Below are positions 49,297 to 58,473 of a DNA stretch of 64,000 nt, one piece after another (the first letter of the stretch is position 1; each line of letters begins with the position of its first letter). The notes under the pieces are model-generated. The model did no database searches and was not told the DNA's origin. It saw only the letters and a list, made by a program, of their open reading frames with translations. Made by a program: the position numbers and the translations under genes. Origin of the DNA: Curvibacter soli (lineage in GTDB: Bacteria; Pseudomonadota; Gammaproteobacteria; Burkholderiales; Burkholderiaceae_C); the NCBI RefSeq assembly GCF_029211125.1, contig NZ_JARGEN010000029.1, positions 17,271 to 81,270 on the forward strand, in the 5' to 3' direction.

Positions 49297-50139
49297 TTAC
49301 CTGCCGCTCCAGTGGACGATACGGCGCTCCAGCACCAAGAACGCGATATTGAGCACGTAGCCCAGCGCGCCGGCGGCGAGGATGGCCGCATACATGGTCT
49401 TCACATTGAGTACCTGCTGGGCATCGATGATGGCGTGGCCCAGGCCGTTCTCGGAGCCGATGAACATTTCGGCCACGATCACGATGACCAGCGCCATCGA
49501 CACGGCCGAACGCAGGCCCACGAAGCTGGGTTGCAGGCTTTCCCACAGCAGCACGTCCTTGAAGATGCGCCAGCGCGAGGCCCCCATGACCTTGGCCGCC
49601 ATCACGCGCTGCTTGCGCGCGTTGATGACGCCATAGGCGCTGTTGAATACCACGATGAGGAAGGCGCCAAAGGCTGCGATCGCCACCTTGTTGATATCCG
49701 ATACGCCAAAGATCAGCAGGAATAGCGGGATCAATGCCGACGAGGGCGTCGAGCGAAAAAAGTCGATCAGGAACTCAACGCTGCGGTATGCGCGTTCGTT
49801 GCTGCCCAGCAGTACACCAAGCGGCATGCCCACGGCGGCGGCAATGACGAAGGCCTCCAGTGTGCGCTTCACGGTCACGAGAAAGTCGGTGAGCAGCGGC
49901 CCGCCGGCCAGCCCCGCAGCCAGCGCCACGAGGGTGTCCGCCGGACTTGGCAGCAGGATCGCCTTGATGAGCCCCGCGCGCACCACCAGGTCCCAGATGA
50001 TGAACAGCGCCACAGGCCCCACGAAAGGCAGTACCCGGTCGGTGATGGGGGTGCGCTGCGCGGCATCGGATGATGCCGGCGGTTGCCATCCGGCGGCGCC
50101 AGCGGCAGGCACAGGGTGTGTGACGGCCTTGGTTGTCAT
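49297..50139 (-). CDS. NitT/TauT-type ABC importer permease
   Basis: 280-aa inner-membrane protein with about six helices and the EAA loop (MAAKVMGASRWRIFKDVLLWESLQPSFVGL). ATG 50139 is preferred for AAGGTG upstream; a GTG at 50148 that overlaps the receptor stop (GTGA) is the alternative. Confidence 0.88.
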   Translation of the reverse strand: MTTKAVTHPVPAAGAAGWQPPASSDAAQRTPITDRVLPFVGPVALFIIWDLVVRAGLIKAILLPSPADTLVALAAGLAGGPLLTDFLVTVKRTLEAFVIAAAVGMPLGVLLGSNERAYRSVEFLIDFFRSTPSSALIPLFLLIFGVSDINKVAIAAFGAFLIVVFNSAYGVINARKQRVMAAKVMGASRWRIFKDVLLWESLQPSFVGLRSAVSMALVIVIVAEMFIGSENGLGHAIIDAQQVLNVKTMYAAILAAGALGYVLNIAFLVLERRIVHWSGR

Positions 50140-50144
50140 GGCAA

Positions 50145-51158
50145 TCACACCTTGTAGATCAGCGGGGCGACATCGACTTTGCGCGAGAAGATGCCCTTCT
50201 CGGTGAACAAGTCATAGAACTTCTGGAAGTAAGCCACGTCGCTGGGCTTGAACTCATCGTGCAGCATGTAGGCCGCCAGCGGCACTTCGTTGGTCAAAGG
50301 GCCCTCGATAGCGGTATAGCCCTTCATGTACTGGCGCGCCTCGTCCGGCCTCTCGCGCACCAGTTGCACGCCGCGCCTGTAGGCCGCAACGAACTGGGCT
50401 GCAGCCTGCGGGTGTTGCTTGATGAATTCGCTCGTCAGGCTGGCCGCACCGCCATGCCACGGGGCCAGCGGGTCGCCCAGGATGTAGTGCGCCACCACAC
50501 CGGCCTCGAGCACGCGCGTACTGCCGTTCAGGCGCCCCACGGTGCCGGTGGGCTCCAGCGTGTAGCAGGCATCGACCTGGCCCGTGGCAATGGCCGCCAC
50601 ATGCTGACCAATGGGCAACTCGACCACCGAGGCACCGCTGGCACCCGCACGCTCCAGCATGGTCTTGGCCAATGTCACGTTCTGGATACCGGGGCCCGAT
50701 GCCACTTTCTTGCCCTTGAGGTCGGCCACTGTCTTGGCAGAGCTGTCCTTGGCGACAAGGAATTCCTCCAGTACGTTCTTGGCATTGCTGGGGTTGGTAC
50801 AGAAAATCTTGAACAGGCCCGGCTGCGCGATGTCGCCGATCGCCAGATTGGCGGCGCCCGTGCCGTTGGCGCTGCCGTCGCTTCGGCCCGCAAGCATGGC
50901 CTCCATCACCTGCTGGGCACCGGCGAACTTCTGTGGCTCCACGTCCAGGCCCGCCTCTTTGAAATACCCCTTCTCGACCGCTGCGAAGAACGGCAGACCC
51001 GCAGCCACGGGCCAGAAACCGATGCGGATCTTGGGCGCGGCCTGCGCGCGCACCAAGGTCGGCGCAGCCAGCGCGCTGGCCATGGCGGCACCGACCTGGA
51101 GAACGATGCGCCGGCCCGGTTGCCTGGCGGCCATTGCCGGGTGAATGAATGAACTCAT
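50145..51158 (-). CDS. NitT/TauT-type ABC importer substrate-binding protein
   Basis: 337-aa SsuA/NMT1-like receptor with a signal peptide ending TLVRAQA and mature start APKIRIGFWPVAAGLPFFAAVEKGYF. A near-perfect GGAGG lies nine bases before the ATG. Located between atzF and the permease. Such receptors bind sulfonates, nitrate/cyanate, thiamin precursors or ureides; with these neighbours, biuret or another urea derivative is plausible (inference). Confidence 0.87.
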   Translation of the reverse strand: MSSFIHPAMAARQPGRRIVLQVGAAMASALAAPTLVRAQAAPKIRIGFWPVAAGLPFFAAVEKGYFKEAGLDVEPQKFAGAQQVMEAMLAGRSDGSANGTGAANLAIGDIAQPGLFKIFCTNPSNAKNVLEEFLVAKDSSAKTVADLKGKKVASGPGIQNVTLAKTMLERAGASGASVVELPIGQHVAAIATGQVDACYTLEPTGTVGRLNGSTRVLEAGVVAHYILGDPLAPWHGGAASLTSEFIKQHPQAAAQFVAAYRRGVQLVRERPDEARQYMKGYTAIEGPLTNEVPLAAYMLHDEFKPSDVAYFQKFYDLFTEKGIFSRKVDVAPLIYKV

Positions 51159-51188
51159 GTGTTGTACCTCCGTTGAAAGTAAAGACAA

Positions 51189-51202
51189 GAACACTGCACT
51201 AG
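51189..51202. repeat. Remnant of a family A element end (A4)
   Basis: GAACACTGCACTAG, identical to the 14-bp right end of A3, without the rest of the element. The CTA at 51199-51201 is the TAG stop codon of atzF on the minus strand. Confidence 0.7.
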
Positions 51203-52923
51203 TTCGCTTGGGCGCGATACGCCTTCCAGCCGCCATGGTGCGTCACGTCTTCGGCATGCAGCAGCGCATGGCCTTCGCAGACGAAGCCATGCACCCAACG
51301 GCCATCGGCCAGTTCCACGCTGCCCAGCGCCAGCGGTGGCGGCACCAATGCGAGAAAGCTCCCCACGGCATGCAGCGGCACCTGCCAGATTTCGACGGCA
51401 ATGGCGGCACCGCCTGCTTCCACGCGGGCCAGGCCCGGCTTGGGCGGCGTGGTGCCAGACAAGGCATACAGGCGGTAATGCGGCGCGGTGGCCGTGGTTT
51501 GGGTCAGGCGCGCCTGGCGCTCGATGAGCTGGCCGTTCAACGGCATGCCGCTCAGGTGCGCACCGACCACAACCAATTCGAGGTGGGTGGCCGGCGTGGG
51601 CCGCAGCGCCGGAATGGACAGCGGGGCCGGCAACGGCTGGCCCATGGCACCTTGTGGCAAGGCGGTGGCGTGGTGGAAGCGTTGGCCCAGTTCCGCCAGT
51701 TGCCAGTCGCCGCCTGCAGGGCCAATCAGCGTGATGCCAAAAGGCAGGCCGTCCGGCCGCAGCGCGGCGGGCACGGCGAGTGCGGCATAGTCCATCAGGT
51801 TGACGAAGTTGGTGTAATAGCCCAGCTCGCGGTTGCGCTCCACGGGCTGTTCGCGCATGGCAGCCAGCGTGCAGTGCGTAGGCGCCGTCGGCACGCACAG
51901 CACGTCTATGCCCTGTTTCCCCCGCCACATCGCGCTGGCCTGCTGCGTCAGCGCCTGTAACCGATGTTGGGCGTCGAACACGTCGGCAGCCCCGTACTGC
52001 TGGCCCGCCGCCAGGATGGAGCGCACGGGCTCGATCACCGCGCCGGGCTCGGCGTCGAAAAACCCGCGCACCGCCGCGTAACGCTCGGCGACGAGCGCGC
52101 TCTCGTACAGCAGCGCCGCGGCATCGGCGAGCGGCGCATAGTCGATGGGCACAGGCTGGCCGCCCAGCGCCTCCAGCCCCGCGACGGCCTGGGCAAAGGC
52201 CGCGGCGGCCTGCTGGTCGCCGAAGAACTCCAGCTGCGATGGCACGCCGAAACGAAACGCCGCAGACAGCGGCTCGGTATGCATCGGCAGTGGCCGCGAA
52301 TAAGGGTCTGCAGGGTCATAACCCGCCAGGCATTCAAGAACACGCACCGCCATGGCGACGGTAGGCGCGAGGATGGACACACAATCCACGCTCTGCGCCG
52401 CAGGCAGCACGCCACGCGCGGACACCAGCCCCTTGCTCGGCTTCAGACCCACGATGTTGTTCAGCCCAGCGGGCACGCGGCCCGAGCCCGCAGTATCGGT
52501 ACCAAGTGCAAAGTCGGCCTGGCCCGTGGCGACCACATAAGCCGAACCCGAGCTCGAGCCGCCACTGACGTACCGCGCATCGAATGCATTGGGCACCGCG
52601 CCATAAGGGGAGCGGCTGCCGTTGAGGCCGCAGGCGAACTGATCCAGATTGGTCTTGCCCAGCAGCTCCGCGCCCGCGTCGAGCAGCCGCTGCACGCTCG
52701 CCGCATGCACAACGGGCGTGTGCGCAAATGCGGGGCAGGCGGCAGTGGTGGGCACGCCCGCCACGTCGATGTTGTCCTTGACGGCAAAGCGCAGGCCCGC
52801 CAGCGGGCCTTGTGCGTTGCCGCGCAAGCTGGGTTCCAGGCGCTGGATCCATGCGGCATCGGACTGGCCGCCATCGCCACCTTGCTGTGCCATGGGCGGC
52901 ATATGCGTGGAATGTTTTTGCAT
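51199..52923 (-). CDS. atzF: Allophanate hydrolase
   Basis: 574-aa enzyme; converts allophanate to CO2 and ammonia. The amidase-signature domain has Lys49 (FAVKDNID), Ser123 (VSGGSSSGS) and Ser147 (DTAGSGRVPAGLNN). The shorter C-terminal domain (LVVVGAHLSGMPLNGQLIER, YRLYALSGTTPPKPGLARV) is the decarboxylating half of AtzF/DUR1 allophanate hydrolases. No urea carboxylase is nearby, so allophanate must come from another reaction such as BiuH. First gene of the minus-strand unit. Confidence 0.92.
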   Translation of the reverse strand: MQKHSTHMPPMAQQGGDGGQSDAAWIQRLEPSLRGNAQGPLAGLRFAVKDNIDVAGVPTTAACPAFAHTPVVHAASVQRLLDAGAELLGKTNLDQFACGLNGSRSPYGAVPNAFDARYVSGGSSSGSAYVVATGQADFALGTDTAGSGRVPAGLNNIVGLKPSKGLVSARGVLPAAQSVDCVSILAPTVAMAVRVLECLAGYDPADPYSRPLPMHTEPLSAAFRFGVPSQLEFFGDQQAAAAFAQAVAGLEALGGQPVPIDYAPLADAAALLYESALVAERYAAVRGFFDAEPGAVIEPVRSILAAGQQYGAADVFDAQHRLQALTQQASAMWRGKQGIDVLCVPTAPTHCTLAAMREQPVERNRELGYYTNFVNLMDYAALAVPAALRPDGLPFGITLIGPAGGDWQLAELGQRFHHATALPQGAMGQPLPAPLSIPALRPTPATHLELVVVGAHLSGMPLNGQLIERQARLTQTTATAPHYRLYALSGTTPPKPGLARVEAGGAAIAVEIWQVPLHAVGSFLALVPPPLALGSVELADGRWVHGFVCEGHALLHAEDVTHHGGWKAYRAQAN

Positions 52924-53252
52924 GTTTTGCTAATTTGCATTCAACCTTGTATCCAAGATTAGCAAGACATATGCCAAAGCCACCCAACTTGCAGGCGTGA
53001 GCGCGAAAACCGTTCGTTTTCTCTCTGGCGGCATCCAAAAACCAGCAGCAGCCCGTGCATGGCAAACCTGTGCGAGGCACTGCCCGCGCACCAGCGTGGA
53101 CATGCCATGCACCACCCAGGGCAAGTCCCAGGGCCCCGCCATAGGCAATTCCCATATGTATTTGGCGCGCGAGATTATGCGGAATCGTTCGTTCTCAGGG
53201 TGCAACGCACTGCCTACGCTCAGGCCTCTCACTATTCCCTGGAGAACTCGCC
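52924..53252. other. Divergent intergenic region between atzF and an amidohydrolase
   Basis: 329 bp with no gene-like frame. The atzF-proximal 60 bases are A/T-rich and contain the operator candidate at 52947. The side near the amidohydrolase ends in CTGGAGAACTCGCC, a ribosome site for the gene at 53253. Confidence 0.6.
52947..52957. promoter_or_regulatory. Candidate GntR/FCD operator upstream of atzF
   Basis: TTGTATCCAAG within CCTTGTATCCAAGATT, an imperfect palindrome 24 bases before the atzF start. It is similar to the motif upstream of the BMP operon. Confidence 0.35.
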
Positions 53253-54773
53253 ATGAATGACCGCCTGCGCCCCGCCCACGCATCCCGCTCCGTCGCCGTC
53301 AAGGCACGGCTTGACTATCCCGTGATCGACACGGACGTGCACGTCAACGACTTCGCCCCCGCGCTGGAGGACTACGTGCAGCACTACGGCGGCGCGGCCC
53401 TGGTCGATGCGCTGCGCAAGGCATTGGGCGGGCGTTTTGCCACGCGCGACGGCGCCGGCCGCGACTGGTACCAGCAGACCCCCGCCGAGCGTCAGCACAA
53501 CCGCACCCTGCGCGCACCCTGGTGGGCGCGGGTGACGCGCAACACGCTGGATCTGGCCACCTACACCCTGCCCGACCTGCTGGCCGAGCGGCTGGAGGAA
53601 CAGGGCGCCGACTATTCCGTGCTGTTCCCCAACGACGTGCTGGCGCCCGCCGCCGCGGGCGACGAATTCCGCCAGCCGCTGCACCGCGCCATCAACCACT
53701 TCCACGCCGACCTGTACCGCAAGCATGCGCATCGCCTGACGCCCGTGGCCGGCATTCCATTGAACACGCCGCAAGAAGGCATCGAGGAGTTGGAATTTGC
53801 CGTCAAGACGCTGGGGCTGAAGGTCATCAACATCGCCGGCGGCGTGCGCCGGCCCATCGCGGCCCTGGCCGAAAAATACCCCAGGGCCCAACACCCCGAG
53901 GTGGCGCGCCGCGCCAGCTACACCGACTTCTACGGCATCGACAGCCCCTATGACTACGACCCGTTCTGGGCCAAGGTAGTGGAGCTGGGCGTGCCCATCA
54001 CCACGCACTATGGCAGCCAGGGGTGGACGGGGCGTTCCTCCATCAGCAACTACATGTTCAACCACATCGGCCACTTTGCCGACGGCTCGCAGGCATTCGC
54101 CAAGGCGTTGTTCTTCGGCGGCGTCACCAGGCGCTTCCCGGGTCTGCGCCTGGGCCTGCTCGAAGGCGGGGCCGACTGGGGCGCGCATGTTTACATCCAT
54201 CTGGTGGACCGCTGGGAGAAGCGCAACCGCAATGCGGTGCAGAACTACAACCCCGCGCACGCCGACCTCGACCTGCTGGCATCGCTGTTCGAGCGCTACG
54301 GCAGCGAGTTGACCAAGGGCCGGCCGCTGAACCGCGAGACGCTGCTGCGCGACAGCCTGGGGATTTCGGCGCTGCCGCACAGCCGCGAGCCCGAAGGCGC
54401 GGAGTTGGACGACTTCGCCGCCGCCGGCATCGAGCGCGTGGAGGACATCCGCACGCGCTGGCTCGACAGCTTCTACTTCGGCTCCGAGGCCGACGACCGC
54501 ACCGTGGGCGCGGCCTTCAACACGCGCGCCAACCCGCTGGGCGCCAAGGTCAACGCCATCTGGTCGTCCGACGTCGGCCACTGGGACGTGCCCGACCTGA
54601 CCGAGCCACTGGCCGAAAGCTGGGACCTGGTGGAACAGGGCGTGCTTTCGCCCGCCGACTTCAAGGCCTTCGTGTTCGGCAACCCGTACCGCTTCTACAC
54701 CGAGGCCAATCCGCACTTCTTCGCCGGCACCGACGTGCAACGCAAGCTTTCCACCTCCACGCACGGGGCCTGA
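53253..54773 (+). CDS. Metal-dependent amidohydrolase (amidohydrolase-2 / ACMSD-like)
   Basis: 506 aa with a TIM-barrel amidohydrolase-2 layout: PVIDTDVHVNDF at the first strand (note D-x-H-x-N rather than H-x-H), ITTHYGSQGW, LRLGLLEGGADWG and a late Asp in IWSSDVGHWDVPD. It would hydrolyse or decarboxylate a small substrate. It is five bases upstream of a NitT/TauT ABC transporter gene set and probably cotranscribed, so the transporter may bring in its substrate. Confidence 0.8.
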   Translation: MNDRLRPAHASRSVAVKARLDYPVIDTDVHVNDFAPALEDYVQHYGGAALVDALRKALGGRFATRDGAGRDWYQQTPAERQHNRTLRAPWWARVTRNTLDLATYTLPDLLAERLEEQGADYSVLFPNDVLAPAAAGDEFRQPLHRAINHFHADLYRKHAHRLTPVAGIPLNTPQEGIEELEFAVKTLGLKVINIAGGVRRPIAALAEKYPRAQHPEVARRASYTDFYGIDSPYDYDPFWAKVVELGVPITTHYGSQGWTGRSSISNYMFNHIGHFADGSQAFAKALFFGGVTRRFPGLRLGLLEGGADWGAHVYIHLVDRWEKRNRNAVQNYNPAHADLDLLASLFERYGSELTKGRPLNRETLLRDSLGISALPHSREPEGAELDDFAAAGIERVEDIRTRWLDSFYFGSEADDRTVGAAFNTRANPLGAKVNAIWSSDVGHWDVPDLTEPLAESWDLVEQGVLSPADFKAFVFGNPYRFYTEANPHFFAGTDVQRKLSTSTHGA

Positions 54774-54777
54774 CACC

Positions 54778-55887
54778 ATGCACACCCCACCGACATCACC
54801 GCGCCGGCGCGCGCTCGCATTTCTGGCTGCGCTGGCATTGGCTTGCCTGCCCGCCCTGGCGCTGGCGGCTCCACCACAAGCCATCCGCATCGGCGTGGCC
54901 ACCGCGGGCGGGGGCGATCCCCTCACCTGGGGCGGCTCGCCGGGCGGCGTGGTGCGCGTCAACCACCTGCTCGAAGACGAATTCAAGGCCAGCGGCATCC
55001 AGGTCGAATGGCTGTTCTTCAAGGGCGCGGGTCCGGCGGTGAACGAGGCGCTGTCGAACCGGCAGATCGACTTCGCCTACCAGGGCGACCTGCCGCAGGT
55101 CGTGGGCCGCGCCAACGGCCTGAAGACCAAGCTGCTGCTGCCCTGCGGCGCGCGCAACAACCTCTACGTGGTGACGCCGCCCCACTCCGACATCAAGGGC
55201 ATCCAGGATCTGAAAGACCGCAAGGTCTCGATCTTCCGTGGCACCAACGGGCACCTGGTCGCCATCAAGGCGCTGGCCGCCAACGGCCTGACCGAGCGCG
55301 ACCTGAAGGTGGTGAACCTCGACGCCGGCAGCGCACAGGCCGCGCTGGTGTCCAACGGCGTCGACGCGGCCTTCGGCGGCTACGAGTGGTTCAAGCTGCG
55401 CGACCAGGGCCTGGCCAAGGTGATCTACACCACCCAGGGGCAGGACCCGGCCTTGACGCGCCAGGCCGCGCTGCTGGTGCGCGAGGAGTTCGCGAAAGAG
55501 CATTCGGCCGAGGTGCAGCGCGTGGTGGACGTGTTCGTCAAGGCGGCCGATTGGTCCTCCGACGAGAAGAACCGCAGCGCGTTGTTCGACATCTGGGCCC
55601 GCAGCGGCACGCCCGTCGCATCGTGGGCGGCGGAGTTCGATCAACAGGACCTGGCCGTGCGCAATTCGCCGCTGGTCGATGCCTTCATCATCGCCCGCTA
55701 CAAGGCCGTGGTGCAGGACGCGCTCAAGCTCAAGCTGATCCGCCGCGAGGTCAGCGTGGACGATTGGTTCGACACCCGCTATCTCCAGGCCGCGCTGAAG
55801 AAGCAGGGGCTGGAAAAACGCTGGCCCGCGTTCGACGCCAAGGGCCGCCCGCTGCCCGGATCGGCTTTTGTGGCCACCGTCCGCTGA
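54778..55887 (+). CDS. NitT/TauT-type ABC transporter substrate-binding protein (SsuA-like)
   Basis: 369 aa, signal peptide ending LALAAPPQA, then IRIGVATAGGGDPLTWGG. It contains GAGPAVNEALSNRQIDFAYQGDLP and VSIFRGTNGHLVAIKAL, typical for aliphatic sulfonate receptors. Sulfonates or a carboxylate related to the preceding amidohydrolase are possible ligands. Confidence 0.85.
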   Translation: MHTPPTSPRRRALAFLAALALACLPALALAAPPQAIRIGVATAGGGDPLTWGGSPGGVVRVNHLLEDEFKASGIQVEWLFFKGAGPAVNEALSNRQIDFAYQGDLPQVVGRANGLKTKLLLPCGARNNLYVVTPPHSDIKGIQDLKDRKVSIFRGTNGHLVAIKALAANGLTERDLKVVNLDAGSAQAALVSNGVDAAFGGYEWFKLRDQGLAKVIYTTQGQDPALTRQAALLVREEFAKEHSAEVQRVVDVFVKAADWSSDEKNRSALFDIWARSGTPVASWAAEFDQQDLAVRNSPLVDAFIIARYKAVVQDALKLKLIRREVSVDDWFDTRYLQAALKKQGLEKRWPAFDAKGRPLPGSAFVATVR

Positions 55888-55890
55888 ACC

Positions 55891-56730
55891 ATGACAGAAG
55901 CCGCCAGCGCCCTCGCCGCCTCGCCCGCGGCAACGCCAACGCCCACGGCTCATGGCGCAGCCCTTTTCTGGCATGCCCTGCGCGGCGCGGGCGGCTGGCT
56001 GGAGCCCTTCCTGCTGCCGCTGGCCCTGCTGGCGCTGTGGTGGGCCGGCGCCGACCGGGGCTGGATACCGCCGCAGGTGCTGCCCTCGCCGCAATTCGTG
56101 GCGGACACGCTGCGCGAGTTGGCGACCAGCGGCGACCTGTGGCTCCACACCGGCGCCAGCCTGCAGCGCGTGTTGGTGGGCTTTGCCGCCGGCAGCGTGC
56201 TCGGGTTGCTGCTGGGCACGGTCATGGGCCTGTCGCGCAGCGTGGAAGCCTATGCGCTGCCCAGCTTCAACGCGCTGGTGCAGATTCCGGTATTGGCCTG
56301 GCTGCCGTTCGTGCTGCTGCTGGTGGGCATCGGCGAGCCGCTGAAGTACATCCTGATTGCCAAGGCCGCGCTGGTGCCGGTGGCGCTGAACACCTTGCAG
56401 GGTTTCCGCCAGGCGCCGCAGGCACTGCGCGAGGTGGGTGCGGTGTATGGCTACACGCGGCGCCAGCAGGTGCTGGAAATCGTGCTGCCCAGCGCCTTGC
56501 CCACCTTGTTCACCGGCCTGCGGCTGGGCTTTACCAAGGCCTGGCTGTCGCTGGTGGTGGTGGAACTGGTGGCCTCCAGCGAAGGGCTGGGCTACCTGAT
56601 CGTTTACGGGCGGCAGTTGTTCCAGCTCGATCTGGTGATGGCTGCCGTGATCGTGGTGGGCGCCATCGGCTATGTCATCGATCGGCTGCTGGACCTGGCC
56701 GAACGGCGCTTCATCGGCGGGGCGCACTGA
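55891..56730 (+). CDS. NitT/TauT-type ABC transporter permease 1
   Basis: 279-aa permease; EAA-type loop ALREVGAVYGYTRRQQVLEIVLPSALPTLFTGL. Three bases separate it from the receptor gene. It overlaps the next permease at TGATG, indicating coupling. Confidence 0.88.
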   Translation: MTEAASALAASPAATPTPTAHGAALFWHALRGAGGWLEPFLLPLALLALWWAGADRGWIPPQVLPSPQFVADTLRELATSGDLWLHTGASLQRVLVGFAAGSVLGLLLGTVMGLSRSVEAYALPSFNALVQIPVLAWLPFVLLLVGIGEPLKYILIAKAALVPVALNTLQGFRQAPQALREVGAVYGYTRRQQVLEIVLPSALPTLFTGLRLGFTKAWLSLVVVELVASSEGLGYLIVYGRQLFQLDLVMAAVIVVGAIGYVIDRLLDLAERRFIGGAH

Positions 56731-57548
56731 TGGCTTCCACGACGCACACGCTCGATTCCGCCGAGCTGGCCACCACCGCCCCGCTGGCTCCGCGCGGCGC
56801 GGGCCGTTGGCGCGGGCTGGTGCTGCCGCTGGCGTCCATTGCGCTGTGGTGGCTGGCCGCACGGCTGGACATCGTCAACTCCGCGCTGCTGGTGTCGCCA
56901 GATAATGTGGCCATCACCGGCTGGGATCTGATTGCCAGCGGGAGCCTGTGGCGCGCGCTCGCGGCCAGCCTGGCGCGTGAGTTCACGGGTTTTTTCATCG
57001 GCACCGCGCTCGGGCTGGTGCTGGGTGCGCTGCTGGGGCTGTGGCCACGCTTCAACCGGCTGGTGGGGCCGAGCTTCAACACCTTCAAGCAGATTTCGCT
57101 GTTCGCGTGGATACCGCTCATCTCGGTCTGGTTCGGCCTGGGCGACATGGCCAAGGTGGTGTTCCTCTCGCTGGCGGCGCTGGTGCCGGTGGTAGTCAAC
57201 ACCGCGGGCGGCATCCGCAACGTGCCCGCGCCGCTGCTGGAGGTGGCACAGGTCTATGGCTACACGCGCTGGCAGACCGTCACGCAGGTGGTGCTGCCGG
57301 CGTCCATCGCGTCGATCTTCACCGGCATCTACCTGGCGCTGATCTATTCGTGGCTGGCCACCATCGGCGCCGAATATCTGCTGGTGGCCGGGCACGGCGT
57401 GGGCAACCTGCTGATCGAAGGCAGTGAACACTTCCAGATGGACCTGGTGATCTTCGGCATGGTGGTCATTGGCCTGGTGGGCTGGCTCGCCAATGCCAGC
57501 GCGCGGCTGCTGGAGCGCCGGCTGGCGCGCTGGGGCGGGCGCGCCTGA
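56730..57548 (+). CDS. NitT/TauT-type ABC transporter permease 2
   Basis: 272-aa permease similar to the preceding one (LLEVAQVYGYTRWQTVTQVVLPASIASIFTGIYL). Two different permeases in one set suggest a heterodimeric channel, whereas SsuC usually works as a homodimer. Confidence 0.87.
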   Translation: MASTTHTLDSAELATTAPLAPRGAGRWRGLVLPLASIALWWLAARLDIVNSALLVSPDNVAITGWDLIASGSLWRALAASLAREFTGFFIGTALGLVLGALLGLWPRFNRLVGPSFNTFKQISLFAWIPLISVWFGLGDMAKVVFLSLAALVPVVVNTAGGIRNVPAPLLEVAQVYGYTRWQTVTQVVLPASIASIFTGIYLALIYSWLATIGAEYLLVAGHGVGNLLIEGSEHFQMDLVIFGMVVIGLVGWLANASARLLERRLARWGGRA

Positions 57549-57567
57549 TTTTTTCGATACACATCCC

Positions 57568-58425
57568 ATGACCACCATCGACCAGAACCAACTCGACATC
57601 CGCAACCTCGGCAAACGCTACGCCAGCACCCAGGCCCAGGGCGGCGTGCTGCAGGTGCTGCAGAACATCAACCTGCACGTGCCGGGCGGCCAGTTCGTCA
57701 GCATCGTGGGTGCCAGCGGCTGCGGCAAGTCCACGCTGCTGCGGCTCATCCTGGGCCTAGACGCCGCCTACGAAGGCCAGATCGCCCTGGGCGGCGCGAC
57801 GCTGCACGGGCCGGGCCTGGAGCGCGGCATCGTGTTCCAGGACCACCGCCTGTTCCCCTGGCTCACGGTGGAGCAGAACATCGGCGTGGGCCTGCGCAAC
57901 GCGCCGTTGAGCGCGCAGGAAAAGCGCGCCCTGATCGCCGCCCATGTGGCGCTGGTCGGGCTGCAAGGCTTCGAGCGCTCGTACCCGCACCAAATCTCGG
58001 GCGGCATGGCGCAGCGCGTGGCCATTGCGCGCGGGCTGGTCAATCGCCCGCGCCTGCTGCTGCTCGACGAGCCGTTCGGCGCACTCGACGCGCTGACCCG
58101 CTCGCGCCTGCAGGGCGAGCTGCAGCGCATCTGGCAGCGAGAGCGCATCACCATGCTGCTGGTCACGCACGACGTGGAAGAGGCCGTGTTCCTGGGCGAC
58201 CAGATCGTGGTGATGCAGCCGCACCCCGGGCGCATCCACCGCATCGTGCCGGTGCCGCTGCCGCACCCGCGCAACCGCAGCGACCCGGCTTTCATCCGTA
58301 TCCGCGACGACGTGCTGAGCGACTTCCTCGACCCGGCGGAGCACGGCCCCAGCGACGACCTGCCCGCCGAGCGCCAGCCGTTCGAGTTCCCGACGCGCGG
58401 GCGCGCGCTGCAACTGGCCTGGTAG
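57568..58425 (+). CDS. NitT/TauT-type ABC transporter ATPase
   Basis: 285 aa; Walker A GASGCGKSTLLRL, signature QISGGMAQRVAIARGL, Walker B LLLLDEPFGALD. SsuB-like. Starts at the ATG after ACACATCCC; the ribosome site is weak. Confidence 0.88.
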   Translation: MTTIDQNQLDIRNLGKRYASTQAQGGVLQVLQNINLHVPGGQFVSIVGASGCGKSTLLRLILGLDAAYEGQIALGGATLHGPGLERGIVFQDHRLFPWLTVEQNIGVGLRNAPLSAQEKRALIAAHVALVGLQGFERSYPHQISGGMAQRVAIARGLVNRPRLLLLDEPFGALDALTRSRLQGELQRIWQRERITMLLVTHDVEEAVFLGDQIVVMQPHPGRIHRIVPVPLPHPRNRSDPAFIRIRDDVLSDFLDPAEHGPSDDLPAERQPFEFPTRGRALQLAW

Positions 58426-58473
58426 CCTTTTTCCGTCTTCGATCTTCCGCGATACAGCACCGCACTCCATGAT

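Noticed and set aside
51199..52923. Urea amidolyase with urea carboxylase
   Set aside because: No biotin carboxylase-type gene is present; only the allophanate hydrolase part exists.
38033..52923. Cyanuric acid (atrazine) degradation operon
   Set aside because: No AtzD/TrzD-like ring-opening hydrolase and no AtzA-C genes are seen, so a triuret/biuret system is the better fit.
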